64,000 nucleotides of DNA, from positions 11,610,907 to 11,674,906 of the forward strand of contig JAJEKV010000044.1 in NCBI GenBank assembly GCA_021234155.1, read 5' to 3'. Shown piece by piece: positions 34,790 to 45,450 of this stretch. The notes below the pieces were generated by a model that had not been told where the DNA came from, ran no database searches, and saw only the letters and a list, made by a program, of their open reading frames with translations. Position 1 is the stretch's first letter, and each line of letters begins with the position of its first letter. The DNA is from Isoetes taiwanensis (lineage: Eukaryota; Streptophyta; Lycopodiopsida; Isoetales; Isoetaceae). The translations under genes and the position numbers were made by a program.

Positions 34790-35130
34790 TTGCTCAGTAG
34801 CTTGGGAACACTTTGTAGCCATGCAAGATCTTTTGCTCAGAGCTTGAAACACTTTGTAGCCATGCAAGAATGGTAGCTCGACAAAACCGTAAAACACATT
34901 GTAGCCATGGGAACACTTTGTAGCCATGCAAGAATGGTAGCTCAAAGAAACCGTAAACACATTGTAGCCATGCAAGAATGGTAGCTCAAAGAAAACCGTA
35001 AAACACATTGTAGCCATGGGAACACTTTGTAGCCATGCAAGAATGGTAGCTCAGCAAAACCAGAAACACATTGTAGCCATGCAAGAATGGTAGCTCAGCA
35101 AAACCAGAAAACACATTGTAGCCATGGGAA
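34790..35130. repeat. Minisatellite (ttgtagccatgcaagaatgg type)
   Basis: About seven imperfect units of 45-60 bp contain cactttgtagccatg or cacattgtagccatg and aagaatggtagctca. The array is interrupted at 35130 by the Copia element and resumes at 40781. Confidence 0.85.
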
Positions 35131-35135
35131 CACTT

Positions 35136-35826
35136 TGTTAGGATTCAAATGTAAAATGTCTAGATTTCAATCTTTATCAATCTTTCTATGCATTGCCTTA
35201 AACAATATTCAATCAATATCAACAAGTCACAAAACCATTGAACTTATCATAAACATTCAATAGTCTAACTTCATTGCAACTCCGAAAGCTCGGGCATTCT
35301 TTATTCGAAATGAATCCAAAATATACAATGCACATGTGATTCTCAGATCGTTCTTCTTAATTTATAGGCTGGCACCAATCCATCCGGGATCGGGCACCCC
35401 ATCCTTCTCCACCGTTTAAGCATCATACTAAGTTTGAATGAATCAACTGGCTATTCACTTATTTGACCGAAAGTATTTCATCTGCTATTTAACCATTGAA
35501 CCTAATGTTCATGCATTACGAACCATTGAACCTAGTATAATAAGGTTTCACGAACCATTAGACCTTAGGTTAACCTTAACCATTTATGTATGCTGCATAG
35601 GTTTCCATATGACTTAATCCCTTTATTCTCATGCACTTATCCTGTTACCTTGAATCATATGCATCTGTGCTTTTAGAGCATCTGTAGATTATCTTAACTG
35701 TATAAATAGCTTCTTGTGACAGGTTCCATGCCTTTTATAAGTTGTTCTTCTATAACCTTTTTCTGTAACTCAATCAACCTTATTATAGATAGATAGATAG
35801 ATAGATAATATGACTTAACTTTCACA
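35136..35826 (-). repeat. 3' LTR of the Copia element
   Basis: It matches 40095-40780. It carries a (gata)n microsatellite at about 35786-35808 that is absent from the other LTR. Confidence 0.9.
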
Positions 35827-36525
35827 TTCCCCTTTCATCTTATAATCTCTGCAATTAATCAGCCTTCTTAAGTAACTGAACTTTGAGTCTGTCAATGCCT
35901 TGGTAAGTATATCTGCCAGTTGCTGATCAGTGTGAATGTGTTGAACCTGTACAACATTCTTATTTACTAAATCCCTGATAAAGTGCATTTCTAACTCAAT
36001 ATGTTTGGTTCTCTCGTGCAACACTGGGTTTTTTGTCATGGCAATGCAACTCAAACTGTCAGAATGCAGAATTAGTGGATCCTTTTGACGCATTCCCAGT
36101 TCATTTAACATTCTTCTGTTCCAAACTATTTCCTTAGCTGCAAGTGTGGTTGCTGAATATTCAGCTTCTGCTGATGATAAAGCTATGGCATTCTGTTTTT
36201 TACATTTCCAAGAGATAGGCCCTCCTCCAAGCATTAGTATAAAACCTGATGTTGATTTTCTCTCATTGAGATCTCCTCCCCAATCCGAGTCACAATATGA
36301 CTCTAGATTCAGATTTTGTGAATCATACATAATTCCATAATTTATGGTCCCCTTCAAACATCTGACCAATCTTTTTGCTGTCTGCCAATGCATCATCCCA
36401 TAATTATTATTGTACCTACTTAATATATTGACAGCATAGGATATGTCAGGCCTGGTACAGTTAGCTAGATAGAGCAAGCAGCCAACCAATTCCCTGTATG
36501 GTAATTTTTGTACTTCACTTTTTCT
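35815..36525 (-). pseudogene. Copia RNase H domain
   Basis: The frame 36489-35815 reads VGCLLYLANCTRPDISYAVN, ESYCDSDWGGDLNERKSTSG, ALSSAEAEYSA, LHSDSLSCIAM and TKHIELEMHFIRD. These are the standard Copia RNase H blocks with acidic residues in CDSDW, SSAEAEY and HSDS. The C-terminus runs slightly into the LTR. It is separated from the reverse transcriptase by at least one frameshift at 36490-36545, so it is not part of an intact polyprotein. Confidence 0.85.
35827..35836 (-). promoter_or_regulatory. Polypurine tract for plus-strand priming
   Basis: On the - strand AAAGGGGAA directly precedes the TG of the 3' LTR, the expected position and composition. Confidence 0.7.
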
Positions 36526-36531
36526 TTATCA

Positions 36532-38298
36532 TTACGAGGAGGGCAATGTTCCATTGACATTTATTCCCCGCACCATTGGTGTTTTGACAACCTTGCAATT
36601 CTCCATATTGAATCTCTTAAGGATTCCAATTATATTTTGGCCCTGAGATAATGCCATAGTTTTACCTTTTCTATCTCTATGTACTTCTATGCCCAGAAAT
36701 ATCTTAAGTTCCCCTAGATCAGTCATCTTGAACCTGTTTTTTAAAATATTTTTGCACCTTTGAAGTATGCTTAAATTACTACTGACCATAACATTATCAT
36801 CAACATATAATGCTATGTAACAAAATTCTGAGCCTTCTCTAAATAAGTAAATGTTCCCATCATCCTTGAGTTTAGAAAATCCCTGTTCTCTTAGGAAAGT
36901 ATCCATGCACAAGTACCACTGCCTTGGTGACTGTTTTAATCCATACATTGCCCTTTTGAGTTTCCAGACCTTATCTTCCCCTTGTTCAAAACCAGGTGGT
37001 TGTTTCATGTAAATATCCTCCTCTAATTTTGCATTAAGAAAAGCCGTGGTAACATGCATATGATGAGCCTCCAAATTTTGAGCATTTGCCATAGCTAATA
37101 GCATTCTAATGCTTGTCAATTTCACAATAGGAGAAAATGTATCCTCATAATCAATTCCTTGCTTTTGTGAGAATCCTTGTGCTACAAGCCTTGCCTTATA
37201 TTTGATTACATCTCCTTCATTGCCTTGCTTTACTTTATAAATCCATTTACATCCAACTGCATTTCTACCTTTAGGTAGATTTACTAACTCAAATGTTTCT
37301 GTTCTTACAAAAGCATTAAGCTCCTCTTCCATTGCTTTTTGCCATTCTTTTGCATTTGTACTGCTCAAAGCTTCTTCAAGAGACTTAGGTACCTCAAAAT
37401 CCATCATTGCTAAGATTTCTATTAGGTTTATTTCTGCTGTGCTATGTTTCAGCCTTCTACTTTTGCCTGTAGGATCTCTACCAAATAATTCAGGACTAAC
37501 CTCTTTATTTTCATCTTGCAAGATTTGGGTGCTTGTCCTCTTTGTATGCTGAACTTTAGCATTGTTTGGTTTCTCCTCTTGTTCAATTGTCTCCTCAACT
37601 TCTGGTTCTTGTTGCATCTGCATGTCAGTGTCTTTATTTTCCTGCAACATTGTTGTGTCAGTGTCTAAATCATCATCATATATGTTTGATAGCTTATCTG
37701 ATTGTTGCTCGGTTTGAATCACTTTCTTCTGCTTGATTCCAACAGTGGAAGATTTTGTGTCTTTATAATATTGGGTTTCATCAAATGTAACATCCCTACT
37801 AATCACTATTTTCTTCTTTTCAGGGTCAAACATCCTATAAGCCTTTGACTGCTCATCATATCCCACAAGATAAGCCTTTGACTGCTCATCATATCCCACA
37901 AGATAGGCAATTCGACCTCTATCATCTAATTTTTGCCTTTGTTCCTTAGGAACATGCACAAAGCCCAAACATCCATAGCTTTTCAACCTTTCAAAATCTG
38001 GTTTTCTTCCTGACCACAACATTTCTGGTAATGATCCATTAATACTTGCTGATGGAATAATGTTTTGTACTTCTACTGCAGTCTTAACTGCTTCTTCCCA
38101 TAAATAATTGGGTAATCCAGTGTGTTTCAGCATTGCTCTCACAGCGTTTAATATTGTTCTATTTTTCCTCTCTGCTACACCATTCTGTTGAGGAGAATGT
38201 GCACAAGTCAACTGTCTTTTTATTCCTCTAGCTTTACTAAACGCTTTGAATCTCCCAGACAGGTATTCTCCACCTCTGTCTGAGCGTACACATTTCAC
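36532..38298 (-). pseudogene. Copia integrase core and reverse transcriptase
   Basis: This 588-residue open stretch begins inside the integrase (KCVRSDRGGEYLSG with the second catalytic Asp, then NGVAERKNRT with the catalytic Glu). It runs through a variable linker to the reverse transcriptase (WKWIYKVK-type start, ARLVAQGFSQKQGIDYEDTF, MYGLKQSPRQWY and the ALYVDDNVMV catalytic box). It ends in LPSS by a frameshift before RNase H. A 33-bp tandem duplication at 37838-37903 repeats an 11-residue block (YLVGYDEQSKA) in frame. The catalytic box is intact. Confidence 0.88.
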
Positions 38299-38793
38299 TT
38301 TATTTCCTGTCTCAAGTTCAACTTCTGCAATAAATTCCTTGAAGGCATCAAAAGCCTCATCTTTAGTTCTTAAGCATTTTACCTTGGCCTTCCGACTGAA
38401 ATCATCTATGAATGTGATGAAGAATTTCTTTCATGTAAAACCTCTTACATTAAGAGGTCCACATAAGTCAGTATGGACAACTTCTAAGATCCTCTTTGCT
38501 CTCTTATTGGATTTTTTAAAAGGTAATCTAGCATGTTTACCAACCATGCATCCATAACATACTTTATTTTCATTCTCCAAATTACAATTTGCAATTAGCC
38601 CCTGTTTTACCATGGCTTGTATATTTTTGTTGCTGACATGACATAGTCTTTGATGCCAAATATTAATATCAGGGTTTATAATTGCATTCACACATGGCAG
38701 TTGGTTGCCTTCAAATCCAAAGAGATTGCCCACTCTTTTTCCCAGAAATTTAATTTCATTGTCTAACAAAATAGTACATTGCAATACATCCAA
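38299..38793 (-). pseudogene. Copia GAG-pre-integrase and integrase N-terminus
   Basis: The reading INIWHQRLCH with CYGCMVGKHARLPF gives the His-His-Cys-Cys zinc finger. VVHTDLCGPLNV gives the first catalytic Asp. A TGA after VRGFT (near 38430) interrupts the core, and the frame resumes as KKFFITFIDDFS. Confidence 0.8.
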
Positions 38794-39082
38794 AATAGAC
38801 AGTATATCCCATATCCACTAGCTGACTTACAGAAATCAGATTTCTTACTAATGTAGGCACACATAAAACATCCTTTAAAACTACTGGTTTCCCTTGCAGA
38901 TCAAATAGCTCAAGTGTTCCTGAGAATTGTACTCTTTGAAGTTCTCCATTTCGTAGTTTGATATAGCTTCCCCTTTCTTGTTTCCCATTCTTAAGTAACT
39001 TGACTGAGCCAGTTACTGTTTTCTCTGCTCCACTATCTAGTATCAGCATATTATCATTAGATTCCCTACTCAAAATATTCAA
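38756..39082 (-). pseudogene. Copia aspartic protease
   Basis: MLILDSGAEKTVTGS carries the Asp-Ser-Gly active site typical of Copia proteases. VLKDVLCVPTLVRNLISVSQ follows, the conserved flap and C-terminal block. Frames shift on both sides. Confidence 0.8.
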
Positions 39083-39119
39083 AGTGTAGTTGCTTACCTC
39101 TGCATCTTCATCCTCTTCA

Positions 39120-40068
39120 CTAGTTTCTTCCTCGATCTCTTGTGCTAGATTCTACTGCTGTCTCTTGCTTTCCACCACCTTTCCCTTGCTTTCCTCTTCC
39201 TTTAGATTTGCCTCCCTTCCCTTTGTTGCTGGAACACCTGTTAGCATAATGCCCTTTGCCACCACATTTGAAACATTCAACATTTTTAAGTTTTGGACAT
39301 TCAGCCTTAAGATGACCATAACCTTTGCAAAGAAAACATGGACCTATATTCCCCTTTTGCCTTGAACTATTCCCTTTGTATTTGGATCGACCTGCATATA
39401 ATACCTCAGTATTTTCATCATTGTCATCAGTCAGCATTTTATTTTGCTCAAATTCAGTCCTAATCATCTCTTCTGCACTTTCCCTAGTTCTTGCCACATT
39501 TCTTATTAAGCTAGCTAGCTGCTTGTTCTCTCCCACTGCCCTAGCTACATGCAATAACCTGGCTGATCGATCATTAGAACTCTCGCTCCCTCAAGATCTC
39601 ATACAATATTGTCAAACCTTGAAAAGAAATTAGTTAAATCATCTTCCTCCCTAAGTCTGAGTTTTCTCAATTCTTTATCCAACATATCAATCTGGGATGA
39701 GCTTTTTTCCATATTTCTCCAGGAGTTTTACCTCTTATTTTCAGCAAAATTGATGCCCCTACCTTGCTGGTTAAGATAGCATAGGCTTCTTTTATTTTTG
39801 GTTTGTCAATTTTGCTGGAAATGCCACTTTCTCCACTTGTTGCAGTTGCATCCAGTTCCCCTGCAGCAGATGCCTCCTCTGAAGAGCTATTCTCTCTTCT
39901 TCCTGCAACTATACTAACTGCACCATTAGTATTTCCTTCCTCTAACAATTCCCATAGATTTTCATTTTCTAATACATTTTTCATTTGTTATTTCCAAATT
40001 TGAAAACCTGGACCTCCTTCATAGGTCCTGATTCCACTGAGAAGAGCAGCTCCAAATCTACTAGACAT
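39120..40068 (-). pseudogene. Copia gag with two zinc knuckles
   Basis: It starts at the ATG 40068 (MSSRFGAALLSG), directly inside the primer site. An in-frame TAA follows 26 codons later, before QMKNVLENENLWELL. The central part (39984-39667) and the C-terminal part (39554-39120) are in different frames. Two knuckles of spacing C-x2-C-x4-H-x4-C are clear: CFLCKGYGHLKAEC and CFKCGGKGHYANRC. A Gly/Lys-rich tail follows. Confidence 0.85.
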
Positions 40069-40080
40069 TTTAACCAACCT

Positions 40081-40093
40081 GGCTCTGATACCA
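40081..40093 (-). promoter_or_regulatory. Primer binding site, initiator tRNA-Met
   Basis: On the - strand TGGTATCAGAGCC begins one base after the 5' LTR. This is the standard plant initiator methionine tRNA complement. Confidence 0.92.
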
Positions 40094-40094
40094 A

Positions 40095-40780
40095 TGTTAG
40101 GATTCAAATGTAAAATGTCTAGATTTCAATCTTTATCAATCTTTCTATGCATTGCCTTAAACAATATTCAATCAATATCAACAAGTCACAAAACCATTGA
40201 ACTTATCATAAACATTCAATAGTCTAACTTCATTGCAACTCCGAAAGCTTTCTGCATTCATTATTCGAAATGAATCCAAAATATACAATGCACATGTGAT
40301 TCTTAGATCGTTCTTCTTAATTTATAGGTCGGCACCAATCCATCCGGGATCGCACCGATCCTTCTCTACCGTTTAAGATCATACTAAGTTTGAATGAATC
40401 AACCTCATTCACTTATTTTGACCGGAAGTATTTCATCTCGCTATTTAACCATTGAACCTAATGTTCATGCCTTATAATATAAGTCATTGCGAACCATTGA
40501 ACCTAGTATAATAAGGTTTCACGAACCATTAGACCTTAGGTTAACCTTAACCATTTATGTATCTTTGCATAGGTTTCCATATGACTTAATCCCTTTATTC
40601 TCCTGCACTTATCCTGTTACCTTGAATCATATGCATCTGTGCATTTTAGAGCATCTCAGAGATTATCTTAACTATAAAATAGCTTCCTGTGACAGGTTCC
40701 ATGCCTTTCATAAGTTGTTCTTCTATAACCTTTTTCTGTAACTCAATCAACCTTATTATAATATGAACTTAACTTTCACA
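40095..40780 (-). repeat. 5' LTR of the Copia element
   Basis: It matches 35136-35826. Differences are clustered short scrambles, such as cgggcattc against ctgcattca near the middle, rather than scattered substitutions. Confidence 0.9.
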
Positions 40781-40785
40781 CACTT

Positions 40786-41060
40786 TGTAGCCACGCAAGA
40801 ATGGTAGCTCAAAGAAAACCAGAAACACATTGTAGCCATGCAAGAATGGTAGCTATTATGTAGTGTGTATGATTTTCGCACCATATACACTTGGACCTAG
40901 ACTAGGAATGGTAGCTATTATGTAGTGTGTATGATTTTCGCTATTATGTAGTGTGTATGATTTTCACACCATATACACTTGGACCTAGACTAGGAATGGT
41001 AGCTATTATGTAGTGTGTATGATTTTCGCACCATATACAATTGGACCTAGACTAGGAATG
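40786..41060. repeat. Minisatellite continuation and a second 62-bp array
   Basis: The first 70 bp resume the array split by the Copia element. From about 40847 a different unit of about 62 bp follows (tagctattatgtagtgtgta, then ttggacctagactaggaat), present about three times with one shortened unit. Confidence 0.85.
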
Positions 41061-41142
41061 TGAAATCTTGCTAAACTTTAAAACCTCAAAATCGGAAAGC
41101 TTGGAGAATACAATGCTTTTTGCATATATGGTTGCTGGAAAT

Positions 41143-41696
41143 TGTTAATAGTCACTATTTGGTGTAATCTTTATTCGGACCAAGGGCAAGTCGCTATGGC
41201 CCTTTGGGATCGAGTCCGGTTATTGGGAATGCCACTCTGGTGGCTTGGGAATGTCCCGATGTCTACCGCCTAGGGCATGGCATGGGGTATTTTCTAAATG
41301 GCAAAACTTTCGTATCTTAAAGTGGCCTTTTAATTAAATTCTAAAGCCCTTTAGTAAAAGCCACTAAACCTTTGAATTGGGGGCGTGACGTGGCTTAGTA
41401 TTATTGGCTGATGGTTTTAAAGGGGGCTGTAACCTCGCGATTGCAACAGGCCAGCCAGATCATCTAAAAACAGCCCGGATTTGGGCTATTCCTTCTCGGA
41501 TCTCTGCAGAAAAGGCCCACGGGCCTTTTTCAAGTTAAACTTGGCCCTAGTGGCCCTATAAAGAGATCTGGAGGCGTTTTGGGAAGAACACAGTTTTCCT
41601 TTGGAGCAAGCAGTTGAAGCAATCCCGAAGCAATCCGCCTTGTTTGATAGCCTTATCTTCTACTGCTAGGGGTTTTGGCCCATTGCGAATTGATTG
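41143..41696 (+). repeat. Left LTR of a Ty3/gypsy chromovirus, truncated
   Basis: Text from 41182 to 41694 matches 44676-45192 closely (ctttcgtatcttaaagtggc and more). It starts with TGTTA. It is cut at about 41696, where reverse-transcriptase coding text begins at once, so the LTR 3' end, primer site, gag and protease are missing. Confidence 0.8.
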
Positions 41697-42113
41697 AAAA
41701 TCCGTGAAGGTGATGAACCAAAAAGCGAGTTTCAACTCATCAAGGTTATTATGAGTTCCTCGTTATCTTTGTTTGGTCTCACCAATGCGCCGACTATGTT
41801 CATGAGGTTAATGAACCGAGTATTTGCTGATTACTTGGACAACTCAGTTGAAGTATTTCTGGATGATATACTTGTTTACTCGAACTCATTGGACGAACAC
41901 TTCCTGCATCTAGAACAAGTGCTTAAAGTGTTACGCTCCAATAAGTTGTATGCCAAAATCTCTAAATGTGATTTCCTCAAGCAAAGGGTTGCTTATCTGG
42001 GTCACATCTTGTCGAGGGAGTGTCTCCAGACCCTAGCAAGGTACGCGGTACGGGAATGGACTCAATCTGAGAACATTCATGAGTTGAGTTCTCGGGTTGG
42101 CTACTTATTATAG
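41697..42113 (+). pseudogene. Gypsy reverse transcriptase, N-terminally deleted
   Basis: It begins mid-domain with IREGDEPKSEF, continues SLFGLTNAPTMFMRLMNRVF and VEVFLDDILVYSNSLDEHF (the catalytic Asp pair as LDD), then LYAKISKCDFLKQRVAYLGH. The domain order and motifs are those of Ty3/gypsy. The first half of the domain is lost at the junction with the LTR. Confidence 0.88.
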
Positions 42114-42990
42114 AAAATTTGTGCCCAAGTTTTCTAAGGTAGTAGCCACGGTCACTGATCTTTTAAGAAAAGATCAAGAGTATGTGTGGGTCGAAGCTCG
42201 ACAAGAGGCCTCTAAAAGGATTAGAAGCCTTCTAGTGAGTAGTCCGGTCATCGAGGTACCCGACCCTCAATGAGTCGCTTGAAGTATACACCTGATGCCC
42301 GTGGGCAAGCTCAAGGCACCGTGGCTTATGCAACAAGGTCGTGGTTGTTGCATATGAAAGACGTAAGCTTTAATCAAAGCGGGACGAAATTATGCAACGC
42401 TTTTGAGCGGGAACTATTGGCTATAGTTCATGCGTTGAAGACGGGCGGCACTCTTTGAGATGTGGTACCAATAAAGAGCCACGCAAGTTTGTGGTTTATA
42501 ATGACCATAAGCCTTTAAGATTTTTGCAAAAGCCAAGCCGAGATTAGTCCTAGGCAAGCTAGGTGGCTTGACTTTTGCATGAGTTCCATTTTAGTATTGA
42601 GCATACTCGGAAAGAACAACCCTAGTGGGCGATGCCTTGTCCGGGATTAAGTATTTGAATACTTTTAATGGTAGGGGAGAATGATCTCTTCCAAAGGATT
42701 AAAGACGATATCGAGAAGATAAGCAACAACCCGCGATAACCAAATTTGGGGATTGGTGGACTGAGCAAGATGGGTTGTAGTTTTATAAATCAAGGATTTA
42801 TGTTCCATTGCATGCTAATCTTCGAGATTTGATATTGCGCGACCATCATGAGACCCCGCAAGCTGGGCACGGGGGTGAGTGAAGACCTATGAGTTGGTCA
42901 AATGCTATTGGCCAGACATGAAGGAACAAGTCCAGGACTTAGTTTCGCATTGTCTGACGTGTCAAGCTGCTAAAGCTGACCATGGTCGTA
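42114..42990 (+). pseudogene. Gypsy RNase H and integrase zinc finger, degraded
   Basis: RNase H remnants are VAYATRSWLL and NAFERELLAIVHALK. The integrase zinc finger is visible as DHHETPQAGHGG (near 42842) and SHCLTCQAAKADHGR (near 42948-42990), with frameshifts between. Confidence 0.75.
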
Positions 42991-42999
42991 CCCCGGGAC

Positions 43000-43540
43000 C
43001 AGGGTTGCCCTTAAGGGGCTATTTATAGCCAAATGGCTATATTTTGAATATTTTCGAAAATGAGATACTAAAGCTGAATAGGTTACTATTGAAAATAAAT
43101 TATATTCTTTCGCCAAAGTTTTACCATTTCGTCCACCCGCCTTTCTTAAATTAGCCATACATTCTTAAGCTCAGATCTAGAGTTTCGCCTCCGCCCATGG
43201 ATCTAAGTATTTAGGATCATAGATTATCCCCTTACCAACATTGTGGATCAAGTAATTGTTTGCTAGCTCTAGTGGACCATAGTAGAATACTCAAAAAATC
43301 AACAACTACTCAAATTTTGCTAAACATAATAGGTTTTTTTAATCCTGTAAGTTGTATGTGAATTGACATCTAATTTATTTATTTCAATTACCACATTAAC
43401 GTTGGCAAGATTCGCCAGAGTTTCTATGAAATAGTTCAAGTCGCAAAAAGTAATCGCCTACAAAATTAATATAGAAAGCTTATGATTCGCCTCACCTTCT
43501 AAATCACGCCTATGCAGATATGGCCTTAAGGGCAACCCTG
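43000..43540. mobile_element. hAT-type MITE, 541 bp, inside the gypsy integrase
   Basis: Perfect 17-bp terminal inverted repeats (CAGGGTTGCCCTTAAGG) lie at 43000-43016 and 43524-43540. The 8-bp duplication cccgggac lies at 42992-42999 and 43541-43548. The interior has no transposase. It splits the integrase between its zinc finger and its catalytic core. Confidence 0.93.
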
Positions 43541-43548
43541 CCCGGGAC

Positions 43549-44297
43549 TATTGCAACCTATACCTATACCCTTGCAAAGATGGGAGTGTATAAGTATGGA
43601 CTTCATAGTCTCTTTGCCTAGAACTGTAAGGCAGAACACTCAAGTGTGGGTGATTGTTGATTGCCTGACTAAGTACGCCAAACTTGTGGCCTTAAAGGAG
43701 GATGCTACTGGTCCAGATGTAGCAACTGCATATATGAGATATGTTTTCCCTCTTTTTTGTCTGCCTTTGTCTATCATAAGTGATCGGGACACCAAGTCCA
43801 CATGTCATTTTTGGAAGGACCTTATTAAAGGTCTTAAGGTACGATTAAGAATGAGTAGTGGTAACCACCCACAAACGGATGGCCAAACTGAGAGGATCAA
43901 CATGATCCTGGAGGATATGTTGAGAAGTTTTTTCCATGAGCGCAAACTCATTGGGAGGAGTATTTGCCTTACCTAGAGTTTGCGTATTACGGGAATTAGG
44001 ATGACTCCCTTTGTTGCTATGATGGGGCGAAATCCCAGAACTTATGCTAGTATGCACAAGTATCTAAAAACGGATGCCGCCGTAAATATGTTGGATGACA
44101 TTAATGCAATTTTGCTTCAATGTCGGCAAAATTTGCGAAGATCGCAAGATCGCGCTCAAGTGTATGCTAATAAGCATAGACGTGATGTTACCTATGAGGA
44201 AGGTGACTATGTGTTCTTAAGGATTGTGTATCCTTCATCGTTACAAACCAACACCCTTAAACCGTTGGTTACGTGGTTGCAGCCTGCCTTAAGTTAA
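43549..44297 (+). pseudogene. Gypsy integrase catalytic core and C-terminal part
   Basis: WECISMDFIVSLPRT gives the first catalytic Asp, LSIISDRDTKS the second, NHPQTDGQTERIN the Glu. The frame breaks at 43976 and resumes (MTPFVAMMGRNPRTY, then YANKHRRDVTYEEGDYVFLR). Confidence 0.88.
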
Positions 44298-44486
44298 CCC
44301 AGATATCTTTGGACCTTTTTAAGATTGTTAGAAGGTTAGGAACCATAGCATATGAGTTGGCATTACTGCGGATATTGGGATTCATCCCATATTTCATGTA
44401 AGCCTTAAGCGAGCTATCACAGAAAACGGACAATATTGTTAGTCCCGAGAGTATACTGCTAATGTTAAGCTCCGCTATAACACCAG

Positions 44487-44629
44487 AACGGATTCTAGAT
44501 ACTCGTGTTCGGCAGTTGCGCAATAGGGACATTCGTAAATATCTGGTCTTGTGGCGAGGCCAGTCTCCCGCGGATGCCACTTGGGAGACAGATGAGTTTG
44601 TGCAACGTTTTCCTCATTTGAACCTCTAG
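44487..44629 (+). pseudogene. Chromodomain of the gypsy integrase
   Basis: The reading ILDTRVRQLRNRDIRKYLVL then WRGQSPADATWETDEFV matches the chromodomain signature (YLV-W-G, ATWE). It is followed by a stop codon just before the right LTR. It marks the element as a chromovirus, whose integrase tail targets particular chromatin. Confidence 0.85.
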
Positions 44630-44666
44630 ACCTTGTGGACAAGGTCCTAAGTGGAGGGCAGGAAAT

Positions 44667-45450
44667 TGTTATGGGCCAAGGGCAAGTCGCGCTTGCAGGC
44701 CTTGGGACCGGGAGTCTGCATTGGGAATGCCACGAGGTGACCTGGGAATGTCTCGAGCAGTAATACCGCCTAGGGGTGGCATGGGGTATTTTCTATATGG
44801 CAAAACTTTCGTATCTTAAAGTGGCCTTTTAATTAAATTCTAAAGCCCTTTAGTAAAAGCCACTAAACCTTTGAATTGGGGGCGTGACCTGTCTTACTAT
44901 TATTGGCTGATGGTTTTAAAAGGGGAATTCGGCCTGTAACCTCGCGATTGCAACAGGCCGGCCAGATCATCTAAAAACAACCTAGATTTGGGCTATTCCT
45001 GCTCGGATCTTGCTACAGAAAAGGCCCACGGGCTTTTTCAAGCTAAACTTGGCCCTAGTGGCCCTATAACGATATCTGGACGCGTTTTGGGAAGAACACA
45101 GCTTTTCTTTGGAGCAAGCAGTTGAAGCAATCCGTCTTGTTTGATAGCCTGATCTTCTACTGCTAGGGGTTTTGACCCATTGCGAATTGATTGGGAATCA
45201 ATTCGCCTTGTTCTGAGCTACTTCATTATTTGATGTTAGCATAAAGAGACGTTCCATTCTTGGAGTGTTTCTGACTGCTCTTTGAGCAATATCTCACTCT
45301 TGGTATCAAGTTCTCGTGTTAGAACTTCCGAAATCCCATCCATCCTTGGTCTTGGGAATCGGTGGCGATCATGCATGGGGAGCTATCGGGATCTCACGGT
45401 TGAGGGAATTCAGGGAATTCTAGGTAGTCTTGATCGGACCTACTTTTTGT
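44667..45450 (+). repeat. Right LTR of the chromovirus
   Basis: It begins TGTTATGGGCC just after a purine-rich stretch (gtggagggcaggaaa, the likely polypurine tract). It matches the left LTR to about 45192 and then continues alone, because the left copy is truncated. The exact right end was not determined. Confidence 0.75.

Larger units (their letters stand above)
35131..40785 (-). mobile_element. Copia LTR retrotransposon, near full length
   Basis: It is flanked by the 5-bp target duplication cactt (35131-35135 and 40781-40785). LTRs of 691 and 686 bp begin TG and end CA. The internal order on the - strand is primer site, gag with two zinc knuckles, aspartic protease, integrase, reverse transcriptase, RNase H, polypurine tract. 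Integrase before reverse transcriptase defines the Copia (Ty1) superfamily. LTRs are alike apart from clustered differences, so insertion looks fairly recent, yet the coding region carries several stops and frameshifts. Confidence 0.92.

Noticed and set aside
34781-35017. Open reading with repeated HGYNVF-like peptide
   Set aside because: It is a by-product of the minisatellite unit, not a repeat protein gene.
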